DNA from: Bacillota bacterium
GTDB taxonomy: Bacteria > Bacillota > Clostridia > Christensenellales > SZUA-584
Assembly (NCBI GenBank): GCA_023416745.1
Contig: JAEZHF010000086.1
Location: 1 to 50,077, forward strand
Reading direction: 5' to 3'
DNA: 50,077 bases
Shown here: positions 23,782-32,324 of the stretch, in pieces
Layout: each line of letters begins with the position of its first letter
Numbering within the stretch: position 1 is the first letter of the stretch
The notes under the pieces: generated by a model
Told to the model about the DNA's origin: nothing
What the model saw: only the letters and a program-made list of their open reading frames with translations
Database searches by the model: none
Program-made: the position numbers and the translations under genes

Positions 23782-24648
23782 ATGGAAATCAAACCTGTAC
23801 GGAGCGTCAAGGCTCCAAAGTATCCGATCAAGGAAGAAGTGCAGGCGGAGACGCTAAAAACACAGCCGCCACAGAGGTGGGTAGGAAACGCAGCAGCGAA
23901 GATTGCGCTGGGGACGCTGGCGGCGATGTCGCTGGCAGGCTGCGCGCCGGAGCCGCCGCTGGCAGGCGTACCCATGCCGCCTGAGACAGTGACGGAAGAA
24001 ACGGCAGCCGGCGGCTCTGTTATGCCTGCCGAGACGCCTGTCATTGAGATGCCGACTGATGGAGAACCGGCAGCGCCAACCATTAACATCGCGCCGCTGT
24101 TCCTGCACGGCGAGGGGACGGGCGCGTTCGGCTGCGTGATGATCGCGCCACCCGCGTTTCTGTCCGAGGAGGAGGCGCTTAGTGTGATCAACGCGGCAGC
24201 GGCGGAATACGGACTCAAATTCACCCAAAGCGACACTCCGACTCTTTCTAACGTGCTGCAGATGTACAACTCGGATGCTCCCAAGCCGCCCGATGAGTAT
24301 ATTTCGCTCAGCCCGGACTTCGCGGACACGGCGCATGGTGTGTTCATCGAATATGTATCCACGGCGGATGTGGGGGAATGGAACTACACCGAAGAGACGA
24401 TCTCAGCGGGTACATATGCAACAGCAGACGCGGCAGCGCAGCTCAGTGAGGCGCTGGAAGGTGCTGTGCCGGACAATTACGGTTATCACGTAGGAGTGCT
24501 GTACGACCCGTGCGCGAGCGTCGGCAAACAGGAACCCGAAGATATGTCATTACAGCCCAGTGAGAAGAGCGCCGCGCTCGCCAGGGAACAGCTTAAAACG
24601 CAGGCGAAAGATTTCTTCGAGTGGCTCAAAAGCCAGGGGGTCATCTGA
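23782..24648 (+). CDS. Radical-SAM-linked lipoprotein, paralogue 2
   Basis: A 288-residue paralogue of the preceding protein, with the same layout to the residue at the N-terminus: MEIKPV, APKYP, TLKTQPPQRW and lipobox SLAGC with Cys54. Conserved core segments are IAPLFLHGEGTGAFGC, APPAFLSEEEALSVIN, PDFADTAHGV, GVLYDPC and QAKDFFEWLKSQGVI. Regions between them differ freely. Its stop codon shares a base with the start codon of the radical SAM gene (TGATG), so the two are translationally coupled. It is the second candidate substrate or partner of that enzyme. Alternatively both lipoproteins may be surface binding proteins with the enzyme acting on something else. Confidence 0.75.
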   Translation: MEIKPVRSVKAPKYPIKEEVQAETLKTQPPQRWVGNAAAKIALGTLAAMSLAGCAPEPPLAGVPMPPETVTEETAAGGSVMPAETPVIEMPTDGEPAAPTINIAPLFLHGEGTGAFGCVMIAPPAFLSEEEALSVINAAAAEYGLKFTQSDTPTLSNVLQMYNSDAPKPPDEYISLSPDFADTAHGVFIEYVSTADVGEWNYTEETISAGTYATADAAAQLSEALEGAVPDNYGYHVGVLYDPCASVGKQEPEDMSLQPSEKSAALAREQLKTQAKDFFEWLKSQGVI

Positions 24649-25775
24649 TGCATTACACGCTGCACCTGACAAACGCCTGCAACCTGCAGTGCCATTACTG
24701 CTATGTGCATAAGCAGAAACCGAAACACATGACGGCGGAGACCGCGCGGGCCGCGGTGGACAGGGCTGTGGCACCAGGCGGCAGCGTAGGGCTGTCGTTC
24801 TTCGGCGGCGAACCGCTGCTGTGCAAGGACCTGATACGCGAGATGGTGGCATACGCCCAAGCCATGGGCGAGAAACAGGGCTGCGCATTCCATTTCAAGC
24901 TGACCACCAACGGCACGCTGCTTGATGATGAGTTTCTGCGGTTTTGCTCTGACAACCGCGTGATGATCGCAATGAGTTTGGACGGCACACAGGCAGCGCA
25001 CAACGCGCACCGCATTTTCGCAGACAGCACGGGCAGTTATGCGCGCGTGGAGGACGCGGCGAAACGCCTGCTGGAGCATCAGCCGTATGCCTGCGCGATG
25101 ATGGTGGTCAACCCGGATACGATACAGTGGTACGCGGACGGCGTGCAGCGCCTGCATGATCTCGGTTTCAAGTATTACATCTGCTCGCTGAACTTTGAAA
25201 AGGACGCCGCGTGGACCGACGCGCACATGGAGGAGCTGGAACGCCAGTTCAGCCGTCTCGCTGATATGTATATCGGCTGGACGCTCGCGGAGGAGAAATT
25301 CTATTTCTCGCCGTTCGAGGTGAAAATGCGCTCGCACATCGACGGGGAGCGCTACTGCGAGCAGCGGTGCCAGCTGGGCATCAAGCAGCTGTCGGTGGAT
25401 ACGGACGGGCGGCTGTACCCGTGCGTGCAATTCGTGGGCGAAGGCGATTACGCCTTGGGCGACGTATTCTCCGGCATCGACGAGAGCCGGCGGATATGGC
25501 TGTATCACAGGGCCGAGGAGACCTATGGGGCGTGCGCAGGCTGTGCGATACAGTCGCGATGCAACCACCACTGCGGCTGCCTCAACAAGCAGGCGACGGG
25601 TGATATCAACGGCATATCGCCGGTGCTGTGCGCACACGAGCGGCTGGCACTGGCCGACGCGGACAGGGTTGCGGAGATCCTTTTCTCCAAAGGCAGCCGT
25701 ATGTTCCTGCAAAAGCAATACAACGACATATATCCCCTCATTTCGCTGATAGAAGACAAAACTTCCGTTTCTTAA
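24648..25775 (+). CDS. Radical SAM enzyme with SPASM domain (peptide/protein maturase type)
   Basis: A 375-residue radical SAM enzyme. The [4Fe-4S] motif is at the N-terminus: Cys11, Cys15 and Cys18 in NACNLQCHYCYVHK. It is followed by SFFGGEPLL and a TTNGTLLDD segment typical of the core. The C-terminal SPASM domain has CEQRCQLGIKQLSVDTDG, LYPCVQF, CAGCAIQSRCNHHCGC and a late Cys in PVLCAHE, enough to hold two auxiliary clusters. SPASM enzymes modify proteins or ribosomal peptides, for example anaerobic sulfatase maturation, thioether bonds and PqqE. I chose ATG 24648, which overlaps the upstream stop; an in-frame GTG at 24621 lies inside the lipoprotein gene. No sulfatase or short precursor peptide is nearby, so the two lipoproteins upstream are the best candidate targets. 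Confidence 0.92.
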   Translation: MHYTLHLTNACNLQCHYCYVHKQKPKHMTAETARAAVDRAVAPGGSVGLSFFGGEPLLCKDLIREMVAYAQAMGEKQGCAFHFKLTTNGTLLDDEFLRFCSDNRVMIAMSLDGTQAAHNAHRIFADSTGSYARVEDAAKRLLEHQPYACAMMVVNPDTIQWYADGVQRLHDLGFKYYICSLNFEKDAAWTDAHMEELERQFSRLADMYIGWTLAEEKFYFSPFEVKMRSHIDGERYCEQRCQLGIKQLSVDTDGRLYPCVQFVGEGDYALGDVFSGIDESRRIWLYHRAEETYGACAGCAIQSRCNHHCGCLNKQATGDINGISPVLCAHERLALADADRVAEILFSKGSRMFLQKQYNDIYPLISLIEDKTSVS

Positions 25776-25835
25776 ACATCACCCTTGCGCATAGGATATA
25801 GGACGACCAATTTTCTATGAGTGAGGCGAATCATT

Positions 25836-26480
25836 ATGGCACATTGCACTTACAATTATTTTGATTATAAGGTACAGCCGGGAGAAACCCTGGCATCCGT
25901 AGCAAATCGGTTTGCGGTAAGCGAGCAGGCGCTCCGGGATAAAAACGGTGTGGACGAGGCTGTTCCGGGGCTGCGGCTCAAGATACCCAGCGTGCAGGGC
26001 GGGTGCGGCTGCGGCACCTTTTACGCGCTTCGGCGCGGCGAAACACTGTTGGCTGTGGCGCGGCGGCATAATCTGACATTGGCAGACCTGCTGTCGGCCA
26101 ACCCGTATGTGAACCCCAATAGCGCGACGGCCGGGCAGGTGATTGTTGTACCATCTGCCCCTCATATTCAGGCTGACGGGGTCTATACACTGGGGGAGAA
26201 CGAGGGGCTTTTCGACGTGCTGCGTAAATTCGGTATGGATCTCACGACATTTTGTACGCTGAACGCGGACGTGAAGCCTATGGACGTTGAGCCCGGACAG
26301 ACGGTGCATGTGAAACGGCGGCGGGAGCGCGGCGGAAAATGGTATACGCTGGGGCATGAGGACACTCTGGTGAGCGTGGCCGAGCGTCACGGCATCCCCG
26401 TCAGTGCGCTGCTGTCCGCCAATGAGCGGCTGCGTCCCAGCGACTTTGTGTCCGGCATGCCGGTGCGCATACCCGGCTGA
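25836..26480 (+). CDS. Multi-LysM-domain protein without signal peptide
   Basis: A 214-residue protein made almost wholly of LysM-type units, at about residues 8-47, 58-105, 110-155 and 165-213. Segments such as YKVQPGETLASVANRFAVS, YALRRGETLLAVARRHNL and YTLGHEDTLVSVAERHGI show the pattern. LysM modules bind peptidoglycan or chitin. No signal peptide or membrane anchor is visible, so the protein may act on the spore or reach the wall by another route. A GCGCG cluster lies between units 1 and 2. I chose ATG 25836 over GTG 25821 for better spacing to GAGG. It follows the radical SAM gene by 60 bp on the same strand; whether it is co-transcribed is unclear. Confidence 0.85.
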   Translation: MAHCTYNYFDYKVQPGETLASVANRFAVSEQALRDKNGVDEAVPGLRLKIPSVQGGCGCGTFYALRRGETLLAVARRHNLTLADLLSANPYVNPNSATAGQVIVVPSAPHIQADGVYTLGENEGLFDVLRKFGMDLTTFCTLNADVKPMDVEPGQTVHVKRRRERGGKWYTLGHEDTLVSVAERHGIPVSALLSANERLRPSDFVSGMPVRIPG

Positions 26481-26509
26481 CAGCCGGACAGCAGGACAAG
26501 TCTATGGTG

Positions 26510-26538
26510 TTGACGCGTGCGCGCGTTTTGGGTAGAAT
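26510..26538 (+). promoter_or_regulatory. Sigma-A promoter of dapL
   Basis: TTGACG (26510-26515), a 17-bp spacer and TAGAAT (26533-26538) form a near-consensus promoter about 110 bp before dapL. The spacer is rich in alternating GC. Confidence 0.75.
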
Positions 26539-26648
26539 GAAAAAGGTTTGACAGACAAAGGAAATACTGAAGCAAAACGCCGGCGGATGTGATACTTGAG
26601 GCATTACATTACATCGGGCGTTCAGCGAAAAATAAAAGGAGAAACACC

Positions 26649-27860
26649 ATGGTATTGATCAACGAGAATTACAGTCGTTTAAGAGGAAGCTATCTGTTTT
26701 CCGAAATGGCCAAGCGAATCGGCGCACACGGCGGAGACATCATCAAGCTGGGCATCGGCGACGTCACCTGCCCGCTGCCGCCTGCTGTGACCGAGGCGAT
26801 GAAAGCAGCGGTGGATGACATGGCGACGGCTGGCGGCTTCCATGGTTACGGCCCCGAACAAGGCTATTCATGGCTGCGCGAGGCCATTGCCGTGAACGAT
26901 TATGCTGGCCTTGGCATATCGGCGGACGAGGTGTTCGTATCGGACGGCGCCAAGTGCGACACCGGCAACATACAGGAGCTGTTCTCCGACCAGTGTACCA
27001 TTGCGGTGCAAGACCCGGTGTATCCGGTGTACGTGGACACCAATGTGATGGCAGGGCGCTCGGGTGATTTTGACGCGGCAAAGAACGCCTACGAGAGCAT
27101 CACCTATCTGCCAAGCACGGCGGCCAACGGCTTCAAGCCGTCACTGCCTACAGGGCCGGTGGACATCATCTACCTGTGCTACCCCAACAACCCGACAGGC
27201 ACCGCGCTTACCAAGGCGGAGCTGACGGAATGGGTGCAGTACGCGAAGAAGAGCGGTGCGATCATATTATTTGACGCGGCGTATGAGGCGTTCATCCGCG
27301 AGGACGGTATACCGCACAGCATCTACGAGATCGAGGGCGCAAAGGAAGTGGCCATCGAGTTCCGCAGCTATTCCAAGACGGCAGGCTTTACCGGTACGCG
27401 CTGCGCGTTCACCGTGGTGCCCAAAGACCTGATGGGCGCGGACAGCGACGGCAACCTGCATTCGCTGAACGCGATGTGGAACCGCCGCCATACCACCAAG
27501 TTTAACGGGGTGCCGTATGTGACACAGAAGGGCGCGCTCGCCTGTTACTCGGATGCGGGCAAGGCACAGATCAAAGAGATCATCGACTTCTACCTGGGTA
27601 ATGCCAAGGTGATCCGTGAGGGTTTGGCGGCCATCGGCATCGACTGCTGGGGCGGCGTCAACTCGCCGTACGTGTGGCTGAAGACACCGGGCGGCATGCC
27701 GTCGTGGGACTTCTTTGATGCCCTGCTGAACGCGGGCGTAGCGGGCACGCCGGGCGCGGGCTTCGGCAGCGCAGGCGAGGGCTACTTCCGCCTGACAGCG
27801 TTCAACACGCGCGAGAACACCATCAAAGCGATGGAGCGGTTCGCGAAGCTGAAGGTGTAA
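26649..27860 (+). CDS. dapL: LL-diaminopimelate aminotransferase
   Basis: A 403-residue PLP enzyme that converts tetrahydrodipicolinate directly to LL-diaminopimelate, the one-step lysine and cell-wall route of plants, Chlamydiae and many Clostridia. It begins MVLINENYSRLRGSYLFSEM and shows KLGIGDVTCPLP, GYGPEQGYSWLREAI, VSDGAKCDTGN, YPNNPTG and the PLP-lysine region SYSKTAGFTGTRC. ATG 26649 follows AAAGGAG; an upstream in-frame start at 26589 has no ribosome site. It is a single gene between a clear promoter and a terminator at 27872. Confidence 0.96.
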   Translation: MVLINENYSRLRGSYLFSEMAKRIGAHGGDIIKLGIGDVTCPLPPAVTEAMKAAVDDMATAGGFHGYGPEQGYSWLREAIAVNDYAGLGISADEVFVSDGAKCDTGNIQELFSDQCTIAVQDPVYPVYVDTNVMAGRSGDFDAAKNAYESITYLPSTAANGFKPSLPTGPVDIIYLCYPNNPTGTALTKAELTEWVQYAKKSGAIILFDAAYEAFIREDGIPHSIYEIEGAKEVAIEFRSYSKTAGFTGTRCAFTVVPKDLMGADSDGNLHSLNAMWNRRHTTKFNGVPYVTQKGALACYSDAGKAQIKEIIDFYLGNAKVIREGLAAIGIDCWGGVNSPYVWLKTPGGMPSWDFFDALLNAGVAGTPGAGFGSAGEGYFRLTAFNTRENTIKAMERFAKLKV

Positions 27861-27871
27861 GCCAATAAACA

Positions 27872-27906
27872 GGGGCTGTTTCTTTATTTGGAGCAGCCCT
27901 TTTTTT
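27872..27906 (+). terminator. Rho-independent terminator
   Basis: GGGCTG (27873-27878) pairs with CAGCCC (27894-27899), with further wobble pairs inside, followed by a run of Ts. It ends dapL. Confidence 0.8.
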
Positions 27907-27932
27907 AGTTAACTGCCATGGGTATGCCCGCA

Positions 27933-27961
27933 TTGAAAAGGGGTATCGGGCATGATAGAAT
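27933..27961 (+). promoter_or_regulatory. Sigma-A promoter of sbcDC
   Basis: TTGAAA (27933-27938), a 17-bp spacer and TAGAAT (27956-27961) lie about 50 bp before the sbcD start. Confidence 0.75.
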
Positions 27962-28012
27962 GGATGAAAGCAATTAGAAATACCGCCAGACTTGATATAA
28001 ATGGGAGGGCGC

Positions 28013-29212
28013 ATGAAGATACTGCACACGTCCGACTGGCACATCGGGCATACGCTGTACGCCAAGAAGAGATACGATGAGCATGAACAGTTTCTGCAAT
28101 GGCTTAAGGGCACGATTTGCGAGCGGGGGATCGACGCGCTGATCGTGGCGGGCGATGTGTTTGACAACGGTGCGCCGGGCGGTCAGGCGCAGCGGCTGTA
28201 CTACGACTTCCTAACGTCGCTTCTGGGCACATGCTGCCAGACGGTGGTTGTGGTGGCGGGCAACCACGACTCCCCCACGCTGCTGGAAGCGCCGTCCGGC
28301 GTGCTGGAGCGGCTGAACATTCACACCGTCGGGCTCGCGGGGGAACCCGAACGGCATGTGATACCGCTGCGAGAACAGAACGGGACTGTGGGCGCGCTAT
28401 GCATCGCCGTGCCGTATCTGCGCAAGAGTGAATTGGTACGGTTGGAGGACGACGGCGAGAGCAGCGACGAGAAAATCGTGCGCGCGACCGCGCAGTTCTA
28501 TCAGGACGTGGTGCGGGCGGCGCTGAATATGCGGGAAAACTACGGCGATGTACCCATCGTGGCGACGGGGCATCTGTTCGCGGCGGGCGCGCTGCGCAGC
28601 GAAGGCGACGGCGTGCGCGAGTTGTATGTGGGCACACTTGGACAAGTGGGCGCGGATATTTTTCCGACGGACATCGATTACGTGGCGTTGGGGCATATCC
28701 ACGGGGCGCAGCGCGTAGCGGGGCGGAATAATATTCGCTACTGCGGCGCGCCGTTGGCAATGAGCTTCGGCGAGACAGCTCAGAAGCGCTTGCTGGAGGT
28801 GGATTTCTCCGGCGGCATGGCGGTAAACGAGATTGAGGTGCCTGCGTTCGCGCGGCTGGTTGCGGTGCGTGGCGGGCGTGAGGAAATACTATCTGAATTG
28901 GCCGCTCTGGCAAACGAGAACGTGTGGGTGGAGGTGACGTACACCGGCACCGATGCCTGCCCGCATCTGGCAGCGGACGTGAACGACGCGGTGAAGGGCG
29001 GGCACGCGCAGGTACTGAGCATCCGTGCGACGGGCGCGGCAGGCCAATCAATCAGTGCGGGCGAGACGGAGACACTGGAGACGCTGTCGGTGCAGGATGT
29101 GTTCCTGCGATGTCTGGAAAGCGCCCAACTAAGCGGGGAGCAGCGCGAAACGCTGATCGGCGGCTTCAACGAGCTGGTAGCAGGGCTGGAGGATGCGGAA
29201 TCATGCGCATAG
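28013..29212 (+). CDS. sbcD: Exonuclease SbcD (Mre11-like)
   Basis: A 399-residue calcineurin-type nuclease, the Mre11-like subunit of the SbcCD complex that cuts hairpins and processes double-strand breaks. Metal-binding motifs are all present: HTSDWHIGH, VAGDVFDNG, VAGNHDSP, TGHLF and LGHIHGA. ATG 28013 follows GGGAGG at good spacing. The stop overlaps the sbcC start by 10 bp, which fixes the pair as one operon. Confidence 0.95.
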   Translation: MKILHTSDWHIGHTLYAKKRYDEHEQFLQWLKGTICERGIDALIVAGDVFDNGAPGGQAQRLYYDFLTSLLGTCCQTVVVVAGNHDSPTLLEAPSGVLERLNIHTVGLAGEPERHVIPLREQNGTVGALCIAVPYLRKSELVRLEDDGESSDEKIVRATAQFYQDVVRAALNMRENYGDVPIVATGHLFAAGALRSEGDGVRELYVGTLGQVGADIFPTDIDYVALGHIHGAQRVAGRNNIRYCGAPLAMSFGETAQKRLLEVDFSGGMAVNEIEVPAFARLVAVRGGREEILSELAALANENVWVEVTYTGTDACPHLAADVNDAVKGGHAQVLSIRATGAAGQSISAGETETLETLSVQDVFLRCLESAQLSGEQRETLIGGFNELVAGLEDAESCA

Positions 29213-32133
29213 AGAGAGTAGTCATCGAAAATTTGAATTCGCTGGCGGGACGCTTTGAGATCGATCTGTGTGACCGGGCGTACGCGGGCGGATTGTTTGC
29301 CATCGTGGGGCCGTCCGGCGCGGGCAAGACCACGGTGATGGACGCGATGTGCCTGGCGCTGTACGGTCGAACGCCGCGCATTATCACTATCTGCGACACG
29401 CAGGACGAGCTGATGAACAAGAATGAGGCCGGGTGCGCCGCTGAGGTGGTTTTCACGTCCCGAGGAAAGCGGTATATGAGCCGGTTCGAGCACGGGCGTA
29501 CGGGACGCGGTTCCAAGCCGTTGCGTGCGGTGAAGCGCGAGGTGTTCGAGCATGACGCAGGGCAGTGGAAGCAGATTGCCGACAGCATCCGCGGAACGGA
29601 GGCTGTGATTGAGGAGCTGACGGGTCTCAACTTTGAGCGGTTCACGCGCTCCATCATGCTGGCGCAGTTCAAGTTTGCCGAGTTTCTGCAGGCGAATTCC
29701 AATGACCGTGCCGCGATTCTGGAGCAGATGACGGATATGGGGTTGTATCGCCGCCTGTCGATGGCGGCGTTTGAGCGCGCCAAGCAGGCGCGCCTTGCAC
29801 TGCAGCAGACGCGCTCGCGCATCGACGAGGTATCCGCCGAGGTGCTGAGCGAAGCGGAGGCGGCGGAGCGCGAGGACGAACTGAAACATCTGGAGGCGGC
29901 GATACCTGTGCACGCGGCGTTGAAGGACAAGCTGGCGGCGTGTATTAACAGTATCACGCGGCTGCACGCCAAGGAGACGGAGCTGAAACGGTACCGTAGC
30001 GGTTCGCAGGCGCTGGCAGACAGTTTGGCAGACCGGCAGCGGGATCTGGAAGAGGCGGAGCGGCAGGAAACGGCGCAGAAGCAGGCGCAGGCTGCGCTGG
30101 CTGAAACGCTGAAAACCGTCCGTGCATTGGATCAACAGTCTGCAGCGCAGCAGGCGGACATCGACAGGCTGACCAAAGAGATTGGCGAAGACACAAAACG
30201 CATTGACGTATACAAGCGCGAGATACTGGCGCTATTCAAGAAATACATGCCGGATCAGGACAATGAGACATACGGCGCGCTGTACCGCGATCCCAACGTG
30301 GGGCCGCGGCTGCTGAAGAGTGCGCAGGACGAGCTGAATGCGGCGAAGAGCGCGGAAGTGGCGCTGCGCGCGCAGATGGCGGCAGCGCTGAAACAGCAGG
30401 ACGAGGCGTACTGGCAGCGGCAGACGGATATGCTGGGCATCGCCGTGCCAATCGCGGAAGCGCTGGCTGAGATCGCGGAGAGGCAGGCGAAGCTTGCACA
30501 GGTGCAGGCACAGGCGCAGACGCTGCAGGGCCGAGAGAAAGAGCTGGATCAGCCTGCGAAACAGGCGGAAGACAGGCTGCTGTTTGCGCGGCTGGAGCAG
30601 CGGTTCGGACAGGAGCGGCAGAACCTGAAGTCCGGGCAGCCATGTCCGCTGTGCGGCTCGGTGGAGCATCCGGAGGCGGACAAGCCGTTCGACGACGCGT
30701 GGCTGAAGCGGTGCGAAGCGGAGAACGCGGCGGCGCAGCGGGAACTCAAGCAATTGCAACAGCAGGCGGCGCAGGCCGCTGCCGCAGCGGACGAGCAAGC
30801 CAAGCTGATCAAGGAGAAAGAAATTTTCGTGCAGCGGCAGACCGAAATGCTCGCCGGGCAGGTAGCGGACTTGAGCGACGCGGTGGCGCTGCGGCAGGCC
30901 TTGGCCGACGCGCAGAATGTGCTGCGCACGCATGCGGCATTGGCGCGTCAGCGCAGCGAAGCACAGGAGCGGGTGAACGCGCTGACAGAGAAGCTGGGCG
31001 GTGTGGATAAGGACGTACAGCAGATCGAAAACAACCGACGCGCCATACACGACATCGAGGCGCAGATGGAGGCGCGGTCGGTCGAGTTGAGCAAGGCGCA
31101 GATCAACGCGGCGGCGCTGGGCGAAGAGCGTATCCGGCTGTTCGGCGGCAAGTCGGCAGACGTTGAGGAATCGTCGTCGGAGGCGCTCACGCAGCAGCTG
31201 GCTGCGGTCAAGGAGCAGCGCCGCAAGGACGCGGAGCAGGCCGAACGCGCTGTGCTGCAGAACACGCGGGACATCGCACGGACGCAGGGTGAGCTGGAGC
31301 AGGACGCGCGGCAGATGGACGATATATACGCGTCAGCGCTGGCGGATGCTGCGGGTGTGGCGGCGGTTTCCGACGCGCAGGATATGGCGGCGCGGTTTGA
31401 GGTGTGGGCGGAGATGCTGTCCCGGTTGGGCGAAAAGCCGGAGGAGGATGCGCTGCACTACGCCAGCAACGCGCTGGGTGCGCTGGTGACCGAACAGACG
31501 GCGCAGAAGGGCGTGGTGGCCCAGATACTCAAAGTCAATACGCAGAGCCGCCACAAGCTGAAAAATCTCAAATCAGAGGAATCCGCACAGAAGAAGTCAT
31601 TGGAGAAGTGGGATGCGTTGAACGCGCTGATCGGCTCTGCGGACGGTTCCAAATTCAGCCGCATCGCGCAGAGCATCACATTTGAGTCGCTGCTGCGCTT
31701 CGCCAATGCCAACCTCAAGCGGATGAGCGACCGCTACGTGCTGGTACGCGATGACTCGAATGCGGGCAAGCCGCTGGAACTGGCGGTAGTGGACACGTAT
31801 CAGGCAGGCGAGCAGCGGCCGACGGCCAACCTCTCGGGCGGCGAGAGCTTCATCGTGTCGCTGGCCTTGGCACTGGGGCTGTCCGAGATGTCGTCCGGAC
31901 GGGCGCGGATCGACTCGCTGTTCATCGACGAGGGATTCGCGTCGCTGGACGAGAACTTCATGGAGGCAGCGCTGCAAACGCTATCCACCATCGGGAGCCG
32001 CGAGGGCAAACTGGTGGGCGTGATCTCCCATGTGGAGGCGCTTAAAGAGCGCATTGATGTGCAGATTGAGGTGAAGAAGCTATCGGGCGGACGCAGCACG
32101 CTGGCCGGGCCGGGTGTGAAAACGGAGGTATAA
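29203..32133 (+). CDS. sbcC: Exonuclease SbcC (Rad50-like ATPase)
   Basis: A 976-residue SMC-like ATPase, partner of SbcD. The N-terminal half of the ATPase head has VGPSGAGKTTVMDA (Walker A). Two long Glu/Gln/Ala-rich coiled coils run from about residue 200 to 830, broken by the zinc hook CPLCG (Cys481, Cys484). The C-terminal head has the signature NLSGGESFIVSLALAL and Walker B SLFIDEGFASLDEN. I chose ATG 29203 because it overlaps sbcD and gives the usual MRIERVVIENLNSL start. It is slightly shorter than E. coli SbcC (1048). High GC and alanine coding make long false reading frames on the other strand. Confidence 0.95.
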   Translation: MRIERVVIENLNSLAGRFEIDLCDRAYAGGLFAIVGPSGAGKTTVMDAMCLALYGRTPRIITICDTQDELMNKNEAGCAAEVVFTSRGKRYMSRFEHGRTGRGSKPLRAVKREVFEHDAGQWKQIADSIRGTEAVIEELTGLNFERFTRSIMLAQFKFAEFLQANSNDRAAILEQMTDMGLYRRLSMAAFERAKQARLALQQTRSRIDEVSAEVLSEAEAAEREDELKHLEAAIPVHAALKDKLAACINSITRLHAKETELKRYRSGSQALADSLADRQRDLEEAERQETAQKQAQAALAETLKTVRALDQQSAAQQADIDRLTKEIGEDTKRIDVYKREILALFKKYMPDQDNETYGALYRDPNVGPRLLKSAQDELNAAKSAEVALRAQMAAALKQQDEAYWQRQTDMLGIAVPIAEALAEIAERQAKLAQVQAQAQTLQGREKELDQPAKQAEDRLLFARLEQRFGQERQNLKSGQPCPLCGSVEHPEADKPFDDAWLKRCEAENAAAQRELKQLQQQAAQAAAAADEQAKLIKEKEIFVQRQTEMLAGQVADLSDAVALRQALADAQNVLRTHAALARQRSEAQERVNALTEKLGGVDKDVQQIENNRRAIHDIEAQMEARSVELSKAQINAAALGEERIRLFGGKSADVEESSSEALTQQLAAVKEQRRKDAEQAERAVLQNTRDIARTQGELEQDARQMDDIYASALADAAGVAAVSDAQDMAARFEVWAEMLSRLGEKPEEDALHYASNALGALVTEQTAQKGVVAQILKVNTQSRHKLKNLKSEESAQKKSLEKWDALNALIGSADGSKFSRIAQSITFESLLRFANANLKRMSDRYVLVRDDSNAGKPLELAVVDTYQAGEQRPTANLSGGESFIVSLALALGLSEMSSGRARIDSLFIDEGFASLDENFMEAALQTLSTIGSREGKLVGVISHVEALKERIDVQIEVKKLSGGRSTLAGPGVKTEV

Positions 32134-32226
32134 GAGGATACAGTGACACCTGATGTTCAGCAAAGATGGAAAAATGATTATATTCATTGAGTATTCCAAT
32201 ATTTCCTGATAAGGCTTTTACCTGCT

Positions 32227-32290
32227 GGGGATTCTTAAGGGAGGCATCCCTTAAGCGAAGGTTTGGAGGTAGGGCCGCCAAGGTCTTTAC
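32227..32290 (+). repeat. Intergenic repeat, copy 1 (structured)
   Basis: This segment begins GGGGATTCTTAAGGGA and contains a perfect 9-bp stem with a 4-nt loop (32234-32242 with 32247-32255), then a second imperfect hairpin (about 32262-32281) and GGTCTT. The order GGGATTCTTA, hairpin, TCCCTTRAGCG, hairpin, GGTCTT recurs at 41325. Both copies lie between convergent genes just beyond the stop of the minus-strand gene. Confidence 0.6.
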
Positions 32291-32302
32291 GTACAGTATT
32301 AT

Positions 32303-32320
32303 GGGCGCGAGCCCTTTTTT
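32303..32320 (+). terminator. Short GNRA-loop terminator
   Basis: GGGC, loop GCGA, GCCC and six Ts lie downstream of sbcC and just before the convergent EamA gene stop. The stem is only 4 bp but the U-tract is clean. Confidence 0.5.
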
Positions 32321-32324
32321 GCTT

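Noticed and set aside
22827..24362. A 511-codon open frame on the minus strand opposite the two lipoproteins
   Set aside because: It has no family signature, a composition of His, Arg and Leu typical of antisense frames in GC-rich genes, and the plus strand carries two conserved paralogues with ribosome sites.
28780..31050. Long minus-strand frames opposite sbcD and sbcC (28780-30135, 30232-31050)
   Set aside because: They are Arg/Leu/Gln-rich shadows of alanine- and glutamine-rich coiled-coil coding sequence. SbcC motifs on the plus strand are unmistakable.
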